DNA of 64,000 nt from Lactiplantibacillus plantarum EGD-AQ4 (GCF_000463075.2 NZ_AVAQ01000001.1:124001-188000); one strand, 5' to 3'. Shown: positions 9,924 to 19,212, counted from the stretch's first letter. Translations and numbers: made by a program. Notes: generated by a model from the letters alone, not told the origin.

Positions 9924-10014
9924 GTTGGATAACCTCCTCAGTATAACCATTTTGATATAGTCTATCATAATAGTTGTATTTCACAAAAAATGATTTATTC
10001 GTTATTATCATTTT

Positions 10015-10029
10015 AATGAATTTTTCATT
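10015..10029. promoter_or_regulatory. Candidate LysR operator in divergent promoter region
   Basis: AATGAATTTTTCATT is a near-perfect palindrome in the region between the LysR gene and the TTG start of the peptidase gene. It has the T-N11-A character of LysR boxes. Function is inferred from position only. Confidence 0.35.
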
Positions 10030-10057
10030 AGAATGACATGAAAGGAGTGACAGCTAT

Positions 10058-11395
10058 TTGACAACTCGTGATCAATTTATTGACGCACATCAGTCAGAAT
10101 TTACCCAAGAATTAGCAACGCTGGTGGGTTTTAAAAGCATGTCGGCAACCGGTGACGACATTGAGACAACGGTTGCTTATCTCAATCATTGGTTACACGA
10201 TAATCTCAAGGCAAAGGTGGAAATTATCTCAACCGCTGGCAATCCAATTATTCTTGCCACGATTGTTGGTCGTTCATCGAGTGCCACCTTGTTTTATGGG
10301 CACTACGATGTAATGACTCCGGGAGATTTAGACGCGTGGCAGCAGGATCCCTTTGTATTGACGGCCCGGCATCATCGCTATTATGGACGGGGTGCCGGTG
10401 ACAACAAGGGCCAATTGATGGCTCAGTTGTTAGGAATTTATACCTATTTACAATTACATCAGCAGTTACCGTTTACGATCAAGCTTTTAATTGAAGGAGA
10501 AGAGGAACAAGGGAGCCGCAACTTGGCACCGACTGTGATGCGTTTAGCTGCAAATCAATTACAAGATGTCGAAACGGCGATTGTGGTAGATGGCTCGATG
10601 AATCCAGACGGCACCCACGTCTTAAGATTAGGCAATCGCGGGTTGCTCGCATTTGAGTTAGTCGCCACGACTGGTGAGCATGATAATCATTCGGGTAATT
10701 TAGGCAATGTCATGCCCAATGCTGCGATTAAATTATGGCAAGCATTAGCACAGCTGTATGATTTTCAAACGCTGCAAGTTCGTGTTCCTGGCTTTTATGA
10801 TGGCGTGGTTTCACCGACACCGACTGAGCAGCAGTGGTTAGCACAGTTGCCTTATGATGCTGAACGCATTGCCCAGCAATCAGGGTTGGCTAACTTGTCA
10901 CTTGATAAAATGGCCTATTATCAAGCGTTGATGTTCAGGCCAACTTTCAATATCAATCGGGTGCTTGCTGGAGATACTGGGGCGGGAGTCAAAACGATTA
11001 TTCCGCACCGGGCTGACGCGAAAATTGATTGCCGATTAGTAGGTCATCAATCGCCAGAAAAAATCTATACCGCTATTCAGCAGTTGTTTGCGGGGGATGA
11101 TCAAATTCAAATTCAGCCGTTGGGCATGATTCCACCCGCACATACGGATGCCAACGCACCGCAGATTTCTTGGCTGTCGCAGGCGATTCAGCGTGCAACT
11201 GGCCAGGTGTCGATTGAGCCAGTGATGCCGGGCACGGTGCCCAACTATGTTTGGACCGATATTTTGAAGGCCCCGACCTTCACGATTCCATATGCAAATT
11301 ATGATCAACATAATCATGACAGTAATGAGAATATTGAACAGTCTGCTTTTTTGGCGGGTATCCGCATCTCATATGAAATTTTAAATCAGAAATAG
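10058..11395 (+). CDS. M20 family metallopeptidase / N-acyl-amino-acid hydrolase
   Basis: A 445-aa dizinc hydrolase of the M20 (dipeptidase/ArgE/DapE) family. Metal and catalytic motifs are visible: FYGHYDVM (H.D), GRGAGDNKGQ, and IEGEEEQGS with the paired glutamates; a dimerisation domain sits in the middle. It would cleave a dipeptide or an N-acyl amino acid. The start is TTG with AAAGGAG 10 bases upstream; no ATG nearby fits. Its neighbour is an N-acylamino-acid racemase-like enzyme, which favours deacylation of N-acyl amino acids over general dipeptide cleavage. First gene of a probable four-gene operon controlled by the divergent LysR protein. Confidence 0.9.
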   Translation: MTTRDQFIDAHQSEFTQELATLVGFKSMSATGDDIETTVAYLNHWLHDNLKAKVEIISTAGNPIILATIVGRSSSATLFYGHYDVMTPGDLDAWQQDPFVLTARHHRYYGRGAGDNKGQLMAQLLGIYTYLQLHQQLPFTIKLLIEGEEEQGSRNLAPTVMRLAANQLQDVETAIVVDGSMNPDGTHVLRLGNRGLLAFELVATTGEHDNHSGNLGNVMPNAAIKLWQALAQLYDFQTLQVRVPGFYDGVVSPTPTEQQWLAQLPYDAERIAQQSGLANLSLDKMAYYQALMFRPTFNINRVLAGDTGAGVKTIIPHRADAKIDCRLVGHQSPEKIYTAIQQLFAGDDQIQIQPLGMIPPAHTDANAPQISWLSQAIQRATGQVSIEPVMPGTVPNYVWTDILKAPTFTIPYANYDQHNHDSNENIEQSAFLAGIRISYEILNQK

Positions 11396-11411
11396 AACGA
11401 GAGGTTAATTT

Positions 11412-12680
11412 ATGGAAGAAAAATTGATGATTACTAAAGCAGCACAGTCAAAGCTGAAACCCAAAATCACCTTTGTCTTGCTCTACATTGCTTATATTAT
11501 TTGTTTTATTGACCGTTCCGCCATGAACATCGCGTTGGCGTACATTGGTAAAGATTTTCATCTGAGTACGACCACGCTGGGCGTCGTTTCCAGTGCTTTC
11601 TTCTTCAGCTATGCTTTGATGCAGATTCCAGGTGGATGGCTGACCGATAAATTTGGCACGAAGCCGACGATCATCTTTGCCATTAGCATCTGGTCAATCT
11701 TTACAATTTTGACCGGATTTGCCTGGTCCTTGGCATCACTGTTGGTGATTCGCGTGCTATTTGGTATCGGTGAGGGCGCTTTTCCATCTGCAAGTTTGAA
11801 GCAGATTTCTGAGTCCGTCGACTATTCGCACCGTGCCAAAGCCACGTCCGGCATTATTTCGTCCAACTATATTGGTTCGGCCATCGCACCCCTTTTGATT
11901 GCACCAATCATGGTCAACTTTGGCTGGCAAACGACCTTTCATTTAATGGGCGTGATTGGGGTCATTTTCGTCATCGTTTATTACTTCAATCTTCGACACG
12001 TTACATATCAGCAACAACAGCCTTCACACCAACGTCGCCATATCAATTGGTCAAGTGTGATACATAATCGCCTGATTTGGCAATTCTTCATCGTCGTTTT
12101 TGGACTTAGCATTGTGACAAAAGGGCTCGATTCTTGGATGCCCACGTATTTACTGCAAGCGCGTCACATTAATCTGGCCGGTATTGCCTGGCTAGTACCA
12201 TTGCCTGCATTGGCTGCCGGGTGTGGTGCGATTCTCAGCGGCTTTGTCATGAATAAATTCTTTGTTAATCGAGAAAAATGGTTGATCGTTTTGACCAGTT
12301 TATTAGCGACTGGATTTATGTATGGCATGTATCGGTCAACCAGTTTGGCGGCGGTGATTCTCTTTGAAATTGCCACATATTTCTTCAAATCAATCGCATT
12401 CAGTAGTAGCTTTGCGTTGTTCGCGATGTTGATGGATAAAGATGCGTACGGCTCCTCAGTGGGAATCGTTAATTTTGGTGGTCAACTGGCTGGTTTTGTT
12501 GCACCACTGTTGATCGGCTATTTGGTCGACCAGTTAAGCGGCTCCTATTCAGCAGCGTTCCTGGTCCTCGTTGTGGCCGCTGCAGTCTCATTTGTGGCTG
12601 CAATCACCTTTAATTCTAAACATCTGAACGCAAATAAACAAACAGCAAGTCAGGAGGCTCAAGTCAATGAAGATTACTAA
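11412..12680 (+). CDS. MFS transporter, anion:cation symporter-like
   Basis: A 422-aa permease with 12 predicted helices and the MFS loop motif GGWLTDKFGTKPT near residue 80. The early segment FIDRSAMNIALAYIGKDF is typical of the ACS group that carries organic anions such as hexuronates and acyl compounds. It starts 16 bases after the peptidase gene with a GAGAGG site, and its end overlaps the racemase gene by 14 bases. Context suggests uptake of the N-acyl amino acid or dipeptide handled by the neighbours; the substrate is not readable from sequence. Confidence 0.88.
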   Translation: MEEKLMITKAAQSKLKPKITFVLLYIAYIICFIDRSAMNIALAYIGKDFHLSTTTLGVVSSAFFFSYALMQIPGGWLTDKFGTKPTIIFAISIWSIFTILTGFAWSLASLLVIRVLFGIGEGAFPSASLKQISESVDYSHRAKATSGIISSNYIGSAIAPLLIAPIMVNFGWQTTFHLMGVIGVIFVIVYYFNLRHVTYQQQQPSHQRRHINWSSVIHNRLIWQFFIVVFGLSIVTKGLDSWMPTYLLQARHINLAGIAWLVPLPALAAGCGAILSGFVMNKFFVNREKWLIVLTSLLATGFMYGMYRSTSLAAVILFEIATYFFKSIAFSSSFALFAMLMDKDAYGSSVGIVNFGGQLAGFVAPLLIGYLVDQLSGSYSAAFLVLVVAAAVSFVAAITFNSKHLNANKQTASQEAQVNEDY

Positions 12681-13800
12681 AGCAACGATTCGGTGGGTGG
12701 ATATTCCGTTACGCCATCCATTTACGACCAGCTTTACCACCATGGCTGCCAAGCAGTGTTTGATTCTATCCTTAACGACTGATACTGGTTTGACGGGTTA
12801 TGGGGAATGCTCGGCATTTGCCCAACCCTTCTATAATGAGGAGTTTCGCGACGGGGCGGCAGCGTTGTTACAAAAACAGTTGTTGCCACGGTTAATGGCC
12901 CAGCCGATTCAGCATCCAGACGATATCTATCCGTTGTTTGCAGGTTTTCGCCGTAACAATATGGCTAAAGCAGCCATCAATTGTGCACTTTGGGATATCT
13001 ATGCACAAGAACGGCAGCAACCGTTAGCATTGGCACTGGGTGGAAACAAGCCACAAGTTGAGACGGGGGTCAGTATCGGTATTCAAGCATCCCCACAAGC
13101 CCTTGTGACCGCGGTCGCGGGGTATCTCGCTGATGGCTATCGCCGAATCAAGATGAAAATCAAACCTGGTAAGGATTACGCTTACTTAAAGGCGGTTCGG
13201 GATCAATTCCCAACGGCGATGCTGATGGCGGATGCCAATTCTGCGTACCGAATTGAAGATTTACCACAGTTGCAGCGGTTAGATGATCTGAATTTGATTA
13301 TGATTGAACAACCCTTAGAACCAGGTGACTTGATTCATCATGCACAGCTACAGGCGGCACTCAAAACGCCGGTATGCTTGGATGAAAGTATTACCTCCGT
13401 TGAGGATACCCAAAAGATGATTCAACTGGGCAGTGGCCGGATTATTAACATTAAGGTGGCACGGGTCGGCGGTCTCACGATTGCCAAACAAATTCAGCAG
13501 ATTGCCCAGGATGCGGGGATCGCTTGTTGGTGTGGTGGTATGTTGGATTCCGGCATTGCTCGGGCGGCTAACGTCGCGATTGCAACCTTATCCGGCTATA
13601 CGTTACCCAACGATATTGCGGCCAGTGAACGGTATTACGATGCTGATATCATCGAACCAACCATCAGCTTAACCGGCACCAATGTCCCAGTCTCAAAGCA
13701 AATTGGACTCGGGTACGCGGTCGACCAAATCAATTTGCAACGATTCACAATCGCCACAGCTAACATTGACGCAGCCGAATGTGCTACAGTAGTTGAGTAA
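12667..13800 (+). CDS. Enolase-superfamily N-acylamino-acid racemase / OSBS-like
   Basis: A 377-aa member of the enolase superfamily, MenC type-2 (NSAR/OSBS) subgroup. Catalytic residues are visible: K162 and K164 (IKMKIKPG), metal ligands D189 (ADANSAY), E214 (MIEQPL) and D239 (CLDESI), and K263 (NIKVARVGG). The WCGGMLDSGIARAANVA and LPNDIAASERYY segments are typical of this subgroup. Family members make o-succinylbenzoate for menaquinone, racemise N-succinylamino acids, or do both. With an M20 hydrolase and a transporter and no other men gene here, an amino-acid racemisation role is favoured. The ATG has CAGGAGG upstream and overlaps the MFS gene. A dipeptide epimerase is the main alternative. 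Confidence 0.88.
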   Translation: MKITKATIRWVDIPLRHPFTTSFTTMAAKQCLILSLTTDTGLTGYGECSAFAQPFYNEEFRDGAAALLQKQLLPRLMAQPIQHPDDIYPLFAGFRRNNMAKAAINCALWDIYAQERQQPLALALGGNKPQVETGVSIGIQASPQALVTAVAGYLADGYRRIKMKIKPGKDYAYLKAVRDQFPTAMLMADANSAYRIEDLPQLQRLDDLNLIMIEQPLEPGDLIHHAQLQAALKTPVCLDESITSVEDTQKMIQLGSGRIINIKVARVGGLTIAKQIQQIAQDAGIACWCGGMLDSGIARAANVAIATLSGYTLPNDIAASERYYDADIIEPTISLTGTNVPVSKQIGLGYAVDQINLQRFTIATANIDAAECATVVE

Positions 13801-13843
13801 GCAAGGTGTTGCAAGTACATCGGAAATGCAGGAGGCGGACGAG

Positions 13844-14617
13844 ATGAGTATTCGCAAACAGTTGTTACGGACGGCAATCAAGGTTGGAACGGTGAATAAG
13901 CAGTTGCAACGTGAGACGATGGTGGGGCGTTTGATTGGGGGCAATTTTCCTAGTTACGCCCCCAGCCACCAAACCTTGAATCCCAAGTCACCACTTATGG
14001 GGCGGCGGATTGCATTTCTGGGTTCGTCAATTACGGCGGGTGCAGGTGCGCTGGAAGACTCATTCGTCGACTATCTCGTTGCGACGGATGGTGTGATTGC
14101 GGTTAAGGAAGCGGTGAGCGGCACCACTTTAGCAGGTAACGCACCAGATAGTTATGTGCAGCGGCTTTATCATCGAATTCCAGTGACCCAACCATTGGAC
14201 GCCTTTGTCTGCCAACTTTCGACTAATGATGGCCGTCATGATAAGGCCATGGGACATGTCACGGGTGCACGGCAGCGCCACGGCTTTGACGAAACGACGA
14301 CGCTCGGGGCAATTGAAACAATCGTGGCCTACGTTCAACAGCACTGGTCAGTGCCAATCGTATTTTTCACTTGTGTTCGAGAGAATGATGCCAATTATGG
14401 CAAATTGGTGCAGCAACTGAAAGTCTTGCAAAAAAAGTGGCACTTCACAATCATTGACCTCTGGCAAGATCCAGTCGTCAAAGCTGAAAATAAGGCCCAG
14501 CCACTCGCAATGGTCGATGATGCCCATCCAACCCGATTAGGCTATCGGAACATCTGGACACCGATTTTTCGGCAGCGATTAACGGAAGTCCTCCGCCAGT
14601 CGGAATCAGAATCGTAA
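13844..14617 (+). CDS. SGNH/GDSL hydrolase
   Basis: A 257-aa SGNH-fold esterase. Block I reads FLGSSITAGAG (nucleophile serine), block III STNDG, and block V DDAHPTRLGY with the Asp-His pair; these are the expected catalytic positions. It has no signal peptide, so it is probably cytoplasmic, and may remove an acyl or acetyl group. I chose the ATG at 13844, which has GGAGG 8 bases upstream; an earlier in-frame start overlaps the racemase stop and lacks a site. Probably the last gene of the peptidase-MFS-racemase operon, closed by the hairpin at 14665. Confidence 0.85.
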   Translation: MSIRKQLLRTAIKVGTVNKQLQRETMVGRLIGGNFPSYAPSHQTLNPKSPLMGRRIAFLGSSITAGAGALEDSFVDYLVATDGVIAVKEAVSGTTLAGNAPDSYVQRLYHRIPVTQPLDAFVCQLSTNDGRHDKAMGHVTGARQRHGFDETTTLGAIETIVAYVQQHWSVPIVFFTCVRENDANYGKLVQQLKVLQKKWHFTIIDLWQDPVVKAENKAQPLAMVDDAHPTRLGYRNIWTPIFRQRLTEVLRQSESES

Positions 14618-14664
14618 GCTAATTTCGTGTTTTCAAAGCTGCCGTTGATACTCATAAACAATCA

Positions 14665-14713
14665 AAAATAACGACTGGATGAACCTGTGATAGGTTCATT
14701 CAGTCGTTATTTT
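14665..14713. terminator. Bidirectional terminator
   Basis: Strong hairpin AAAATAACGACTG..ATGAACCT / AGGTTCAT.CAGTCGTTATTTT between the converging SGNH hydrolase gene and the EF-hand protein gene. A and T tracts on the two sides allow termination from both strands. Confidence 0.9.
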
Positions 14714-14735
14714 CTAGTTTGTTTCAAATTTCAGT

Positions 14736-15296
14736 TTAGTTTGCGACTTCAATCTTACCAACCGCAATTGGCAAGGTGACGTGTGCATCGTAGGCGCCAA
14801 CTTCACCGGCAACGGTCGCTGGTAACGCCAAATCTTGTGGTACGCCGTGAATGTAGATGACCCGCTTGTCGAGTTCCAAATCATCGGTACCAAAGACTTC
14901 CTTGAACTTTGCTTGTAAATCAGCTAAAGGCACGTCGATTTCGTAGGCAAAATGGCCTTGGGCGTCAGCGACTGGATAGTTATCATTAGGCACGTCCATG
15001 TGGTGTGGGGCGTTGTCGAATGGCACCATCGTTGTCCCTGAGACTGGTTCAGTTTCGGGCAAGTCGACAAATCCGTCATGATTAGCATCTTGCGCCATCG
15101 TGGCAATTTGGGCCGCCTTACCATCTGGGAAACCGTGGAAATGTTCCCAGTGTTGCGTATTTGCAGGTGTATCAAACATTTCAATCGCCACGTGTAATTG
15201 GTCACCGTCTTCAACAAAGGTGGCTGTCCCGTGGGGTGCCGTTCCAATGCCTTCTACGTTTAGTGGTACGATGTTAGCAACGTATTTTTTAGTCAT
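14736..15296 (-). CDS. CHRD-like protein with EF-hand loop
   Basis: A 186-aa protein without a signal peptide. It contains a canonical calcium loop, DANHDGFVDLPE (about residues 72-83), and beta-rich flanks with HGFPDG, HHMDVPND and YIHGVPQDL that recall CHRD-type domains. The biochemical role is unknown to me. The start was set at the ATG with GGAGGAAT upstream; an in-frame TTG five codons earlier overlaps that site. It is divergent from the Crp/Fnr gene (88 bases between), so the regulator may control it. Confidence 0.75.
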   Translation of the reverse strand: MTKKYVANIVPLNVEGIGTAPHGTATFVEDGDQLHVAIEMFDTPANTQHWEHFHGFPDGKAAQIATMAQDANHDGFVDLPETEPVSGTTMVPFDNAPHHMDVPNDNYPVADAQGHFAYEIDVPLADLQAKFKEVFGTDDLELDKRVIYIHGVPQDLALPATVAGEVGAYDAHVTLPIAVGKIEVAN

Positions 15297-15383
15297 GAAT
15301 GATTCCTCCAATTCTTCATTATAAGTCTATTATATGCTATTCTAGGCTTAATAAAATTGATATATATCAAGAAAGGGAAAATT

Positions 15384-16025
15384 ATGCACTCAAAAATGGA
15401 TTGTATTAGTCGCTCGCCACTTTTTGCGCCGTTGTCACCAACAATTAAAACCAAATTGATCACGGTGACGCACCATCGCAAGTTTTTTCAAAAGGGCCAA
15501 CTGATTCGACAGCCGCTGGATCACCAAGAAGGAATGCTGATTTTGGACGAGGGAACGGCCAAAATTTATGCGTTAGCCGACAATGGCAAGGAGAAGATTA
15601 TTGACTTGCTACATACTGGTGATGTGGTTGGTCAGCACTGGTTATTTGCCCCACATGAAAATCAGGGCTACATCCAAGCAACTAGTGATGCGTGGGTTTG
15701 TTCGATTCAGTACGCCGATTTTCAGCAGTTACTCGGGGAATCAGCGAGTTTATCGTTAGCGATGATCAATAATTTCGGCAACCAATTAATTGAAGTTGAG
15801 AAAAACCAGATGCGCCGTGATCTATTGGACGCAAAGGACCGCTTGATGGCCTATTTGCGCGATGTCGCGGTGGAATCCGGACAAGTCGTTTTTGAATTGC
15901 CGCTTAAAAAGAAGGAACTCGCCAACATTCTTGGAATTACGCCGGAGACCCTCAGCCGCCAGTTTAAGCAGTTAGCGGCAGAAGGCAAGATTATCGTGAA
16001 TAACCGGCAGATTACGATGTGCTAG
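15384..16025 (+). CDS. Crp/Fnr-family regulator
   Basis: A 213-aa regulator with an N-terminal cyclic-nucleotide-like sensor barrel (GMLILDEGTAKIYALADNGK, then EKIIDLLHTGDVVGQHWLF) and a C-terminal winged helix (KKELANILGITPETLSRQFK). Only a few cysteines are present (one near the N terminus, one central, one at the last residue), without a four-Cys Fe-S set, so a classical Fnr cluster is unlikely; a thiol switch like that of lactobacillus FLP is possible but unproven. The ATG at 15384 follows GAAAGGGAAA. It is divergent from the EF-hand protein gene. Confidence 0.88.
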   Translation: MHSKMDCISRSPLFAPLSPTIKTKLITVTHHRKFFQKGQLIRQPLDHQEGMLILDEGTAKIYALADNGKEKIIDLLHTGDVVGQHWLFAPHENQGYIQATSDAWVCSIQYADFQQLLGESASLSLAMINNFGNQLIEVEKNQMRRDLLDAKDRLMAYLRDVAVESGQVVFELPLKKKELANILGITPETLSRQFKQLAAEGKIIVNNRQITMC

Positions 16026-16090
16026 GAAGATACGGTGAGTGACAAATGTATGACTATCAAGCAGATTGAACAGATGGGGGACTGACGAGA

Positions 16091-16963
16091 ATGCAACGAC
16101 AAGCAATTATTAACGAGTTACGGTGGGCGGTCGTCGGTGATGCGCTGGGATTGCCCGCTGAAATGCGTGAGCGGGGCACTTATTCGCCAATAACAACGAT
16201 GATTGCCAGCGAGTATTGGCAACAACCCGCTGGAACTTGGTCAGATGACACTTCGATGAGCCTAGGGATGGTTGAAAATTTAGTTGTCGACGGCGATTAT
16301 AATGACCTGATGTGTCGCTTCGAATCGTACATGCGATTTGGAACGGACACGCCACGTGGCGAAATGTTTGATATTGGCCGTACCTGCGCCCATGCAATTC
16401 GTAATTTTGCCATCAATCAATTACCAGCAATTCAGTGCGGTGATTGTTCGGTTAATGCGAATGGCAATGGTGCGCTGATGCGGATGGCCCCCCTGGGGAT
16501 TGCGTTGCAGTCAGATTCAAGTATCGCGCATCGGTTAAATCGGGTTCGTGGTTATACAGCAGTGACACATGGGCATCCTCGTTCAATCATGGCTAGTCTG
16601 ATTTATTGTGAGCTCTTACATGCACTTCATCAGGGACAAGTACTATCAGCCGCATTAGTGAATGTGCATCAGTTACTTGCAATGACGGTTAAAGCCCCAG
16701 CGCTTTTAAGTGAACTAGATACCTATCAGCCGTTATTCTTGCCTCATTTCAAACAGACTAGTAGGGCGGATGTTCGCAACACCGGTTATGTGGTGGATAC
16801 GTTGCTTGCAGCGTGCTGGTTGGCGTTAAATTATGAGACACCCCAAGAGACAGTACTCGCGGCTGTTAACTTCGGTGGTGATACTGATACCATTGCAACG
16901 ATTGCAGCATCGCTAGCTTCGGCAAGTCATCCTAGAATTCCAGTCACGGCTGATTGGTGGTAA
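16091..16963 (+). CDS. ADP-ribosylglycohydrolase family protein
   Basis: A 290-aa DraG/ARH-fold hydrolase. Metal-binding motifs are clear: WSDDTSMSLGMVENLV (about 57-72) and NFGGDTDTIATIAASLA (about 257-273), with the central NGNGALMRMAPLG and THGHPRS segments. Family enzymes remove ADP-ribose from proteins or small molecules with two divalent cations. The ATG follows a GGGGGACT site. It stands alone downstream of the Crp/Fnr gene with no toxin-like partner visible, so the substrate is unknown. Confidence 0.9.
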   Translation: MQRQAIINELRWAVVGDALGLPAEMRERGTYSPITTMIASEYWQQPAGTWSDDTSMSLGMVENLVVDGDYNDLMCRFESYMRFGTDTPRGEMFDIGRTCAHAIRNFAINQLPAIQCGDCSVNANGNGALMRMAPLGIALQSDSSIAHRLNRVRGYTAVTHGHPRSIMASLIYCELLHALHQGQVLSAALVNVHQLLAMTVKAPALLSELDTYQPLFLPHFKQTSRADVRNTGYVVDTLLAACWLALNYETPQETVLAAVNFGGDTDTIATIAASLASASHPRIPVTADWW

Positions 16964-17053
16964 CAGATATTGAATCGCCCATTACTGGATGTGCGGTTTA
17001 ATGCTTTTGCAAATAAATTTGGTGATGTAATGCCAGAATAACATTCAGCACAC

Positions 17054-17090
17054 AAAAAACCACCCAAACCTAAACAGGTCCGGGTGGTTT
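17054..17090 (-). terminator. Terminator of prsA
   Basis: Hairpin AAACCACCCggaCCT / AGGtttGGGTGGTTTTTT on the minus strand, just beyond the prsA stop. The mirror A tract may also let it stop plus-strand readthrough from the ADP-ribosylglycohydrolase gene. Confidence 0.88.
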
Positions 17091-17103
17091 AATAAGCTAA
17101 AAA

Positions 17104-18000
17104 TTAGTTAGAGCTTGATGAAGATGAGGTTGAGAGGTATGACGATAAGATATCCTTCAAATCGTTATCCTTGATTGAAACGTTCCCACCTTTAAGCACT
17201 TTAGAAACAACGTTTTGTAAGACAGTTGAGTCACTCATATCATTGTCCCAAATTTGCTTCTTCAATTCGGCAGTGTGATCAGACATCTTGCCCTTACCAG
17301 GGTTCTTGATCATCCGAATGATTTCGTAACCGTTGCTAGTCTTAACAGCAGAAGTAGTGTATTCACCGTTCTTCAGCTTGAATGCGGCGGTCAAGAATTT
17401 AGATGAGTAGCTGGTGTTCGTGTTATCGAAGGCAGCTAACTTACCACCCTTGTTCTTAGTGGTCGTATCAGTTGAATATTTCTTAGCTAACTTCGTGAAG
17501 TTGGCTTGGCTAGAATCCTTCTTCAAGGCGTCTAAGACTTTGTCAGCAGTGGCACTCTTAGCAACTAAGATGTGTTGAACAGTCACTTCAGGTTCGTAAG
17601 ACTTCCATTGTTTCTTCAAAGCCTTGTCAGTGATCTTAACTTTGTCTTTAACGGCTTCCTTCAATAATAAGTTAGAACGCAATTGTTCCTTGAAGGTCTT
17701 GGTCGTCAAACCATTTTGGGTTAAGACCGTTGAGAATGAACTACCGTATTGTGACTTGTAAGTATTGTATTGCTTTGTAACTTGTTTCGTTGAAACCTTG
17801 TCACCGTAGTCCTTTTCGAGCACCTTGTTCAAAATCATTTGTTGTAAGACTTGCTTACCAGAGGAGGTACCCTTCATACTACTATAATATTGGCTTTCGG
17901 TAATTTTACCACCGGAAGTTGTTGCAACGGTCTTGCTACCGCAACCAGCCAAGGTGAAGGTTAGTAAGACACCAGCAAGGGCAATGAGCCATTTCTTCAT
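17104..18000 (-). CDS. prsA: Foldase lipoprotein PrsA
   Basis: Extracytoplasmic peptidyl-prolyl isomerase that folds secreted proteins at the outer face of the membrane. The 298-aa precursor has a lipoprotein signal ending in LAGC (Cys20). A parvulin (PpiC) domain lies about residues 145-235 ([42 protein letters not shown]), with flanking helical chaperone regions and a serine-rich C-terminal tail. Length and layout fit the family. Monocistronic, with a hairpin downstream and a candidate extended -10 upstream. Confidence 0.96.
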   Translation of the reverse strand: MKKWLIALAGVLLTFTLAGCGSKTVATTSGGKITESQYYSSMKGTSSGKQVLQQMILNKVLEKDYGDKVSTKQVTKQYNTYKSQYGSSFSTVLTQNGLTTKTFKEQLRSNLLLKEAVKDKVKITDKALKKQWKSYEPEVTVQHILVAKSATADKVLDALKKDSSQANFTKLAKKYSTDTTTKNKGGKLAAFDNTNTSYSSKFLTAAFKLKNGEYTTSAVKTSNGYEIIRMIKNPGKGKMSDHTAELKKQIWDNDMSDSTVLQNVVSKVLKGGNVSIKDNDLKDILSSYLSTSSSSSSN

Positions 18001-18055
18001 GCTTAAAACACATCCTATTCTTGAAATCGTTCTGCATCAGCAGACTTTACAGACT

Positions 18056-18064
18056 ACTATACCA
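18056..18064 (-). promoter_or_regulatory. Candidate prsA promoter -10
   Basis: TGGTATAGT on the minus strand, an extended -10 (TGnTATAnT) 56 bases upstream of the prsA start. No good -35 is visible. Confidence 0.4.
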
Positions 18065-18190
18065 TAACTATGAAAGCTTCTGCAGGCATATGGAAATCTT
18101 TACAAAATATTCAGAGATTTCACAGCGTCTTCATAAAGTTTACCTAATGTGTCAGTGAATTTAAACGAAACCAGCTTGTTCGGATACCAA

Positions 18191-18230
18191 ACAAAAGAAT
18201 CGTGAAACCAACGATTGGGTTTCACGATTC
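18191..18230 (-). terminator. Terminator of the hit/ytxH operon
   Basis: Hairpin GAATCGTGAAACC / GGTTTCACGATTC followed by TTTTG on the minus strand, right after the stop of the YtxH-like gene. Confidence 0.85.
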
Positions 18231-18234
18231 AAGT

Positions 18235-18594
18235 TTAGGACTGCTGATGAGGGTCAGTCTCATCGCCAGTTAGTCGGTCTAAAGTCGACTGCAGATGCTC
18301 CGCGCGTTTCTTCATAATCGCGACGTGGGGTTCGATTTGGAACTGAAACTTGTCGAGTTCCGTTTGAATATCATCGAACACTTCGGCCGCATGGGCCATT
18401 TGAACACTGAGATCCGATTGGGCATCGCTGAATTCTTCGCGGGCATTTTGTAAGTTGTCGGCAGCATCTAAGACGTCTTGGACGTAACTTTTGATGTCAT
18501 GATACACCGCTTTGGGCGTCTTCTGGTTGACCAGCATGTAAGCAGCGGCACTGAGGCCTAAGCCAATCAGACCGTTGCGAATAAATTTTGCCAT
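18235..18594 (-). CDS. YtxH-like small membrane-associated protein
   Basis: A 119-aa protein with one N-terminal hydrophobic helix (LIGLGLSAAAYMLV) and a long charged helical region likely to form a coiled coil. This resembles the YtxH/general-stress family of small membrane proteins of unknown function. The ATG has GAGGAGG 7 bases upstream. It follows hit by 15 bases and is probably cotranscribed with it; a terminator follows. Confidence 0.8.
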   Translation of the reverse strand: MAKFIRNGLIGLGLSAAAYMLVNQKTPKAVYHDIKSYVQDVLDAADNLQNAREEFSDAQSDLSVQMAHAAEVFDDIQTELDKFQFQIEPHVAIMKKRAEHLQSTLDRLTGDETDPHQQS

Positions 18595-18609
18595 GAGCGT
18601 CCTCCTCAG

Positions 18610-19062
18610 TTAGTGTGCTAATTCAGATTTGATGGCATTCTGAAGGCGCGTATAGTCGGTTTCATCGTATTTCTTGGCGTTATCCTTGAAAATCATTCGG
18701 AAATCATCCTTGTCGCTGTAACGTGGAATCAGATGGAAGTGTGAATGAAACACGGATTGATAAGCGACCGCACCGTTGTTATTGACAATGTTCATGCCAA
18801 TGATGTTTTCGTCAGAAGCCTTAATTGCCCGCGCAATTTCAGGGATCCGTGCAAACACGATGCTAGCAAGGTCACGATCATAGCCGAAGATGTCAGCGAC
18901 GTGGGTCTTAGGAACGACTAACGTATGGCCGGGCGTCCCTTGAGAGATATCAAGAAAAGCTTTGACCATGTCGTCTTCGTAAACTGTGTAGCTCGGAATA
19001 TCACCTTTGATAATTTTACAAAAGATACAATCGTCATCGAGTTTTGGTTCAAAAGCTGTCAT
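18610..19062 (-). CDS. hit: HIT family nucleotide hydrolase
   Basis: A 150-aa Hint-type HIT protein that hydrolyses nucleoside phosphoramidates or related nucleotides. The histidine triad HSHFHLIPR is present near residue 105, and an N-terminal CIFCKIIKGDIPSY segment is typical of the bacterial branch. The ATG follows AAGG with a short spacer. It is divergent from ecsA, as often seen in Firmicutes, and precedes the YtxH-like gene. Confidence 0.95.
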   Translation of the reverse strand: MTAFEPKLDDDCIFCKIIKGDIPSYTVYEDDMVKAFLDISQGTPGHTLVVPKTHVADIFGYDRDLASIVFARIPEIARAIKASDENIIGMNIVNNNGAVAYQSVFHSHFHLIPRYSDKDDFRMIFKDNAKKYDETDYTRLQNAIKSELAH

Positions 19063-19212
19063 ATGATAACCTTCTTTATTTATTAGTTGGGTTCATTATA
19101 CACTATCGGCGCGACTGCAATCAAAACACGATGGTGTGGTGGGCGAAAATGCTGAATTTTTCTTAAAGTCGATTCGTCTGAATGACTCCAGTGCGGATTC
19201 CAGCAGGAGCTA

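Noticed and set aside
16110-16397. Antisense frame within the ADP-ribosylglycohydrolase gene
   Set aside because: The plus-strand gene has clear family motifs; the antisense frame is a shadow.
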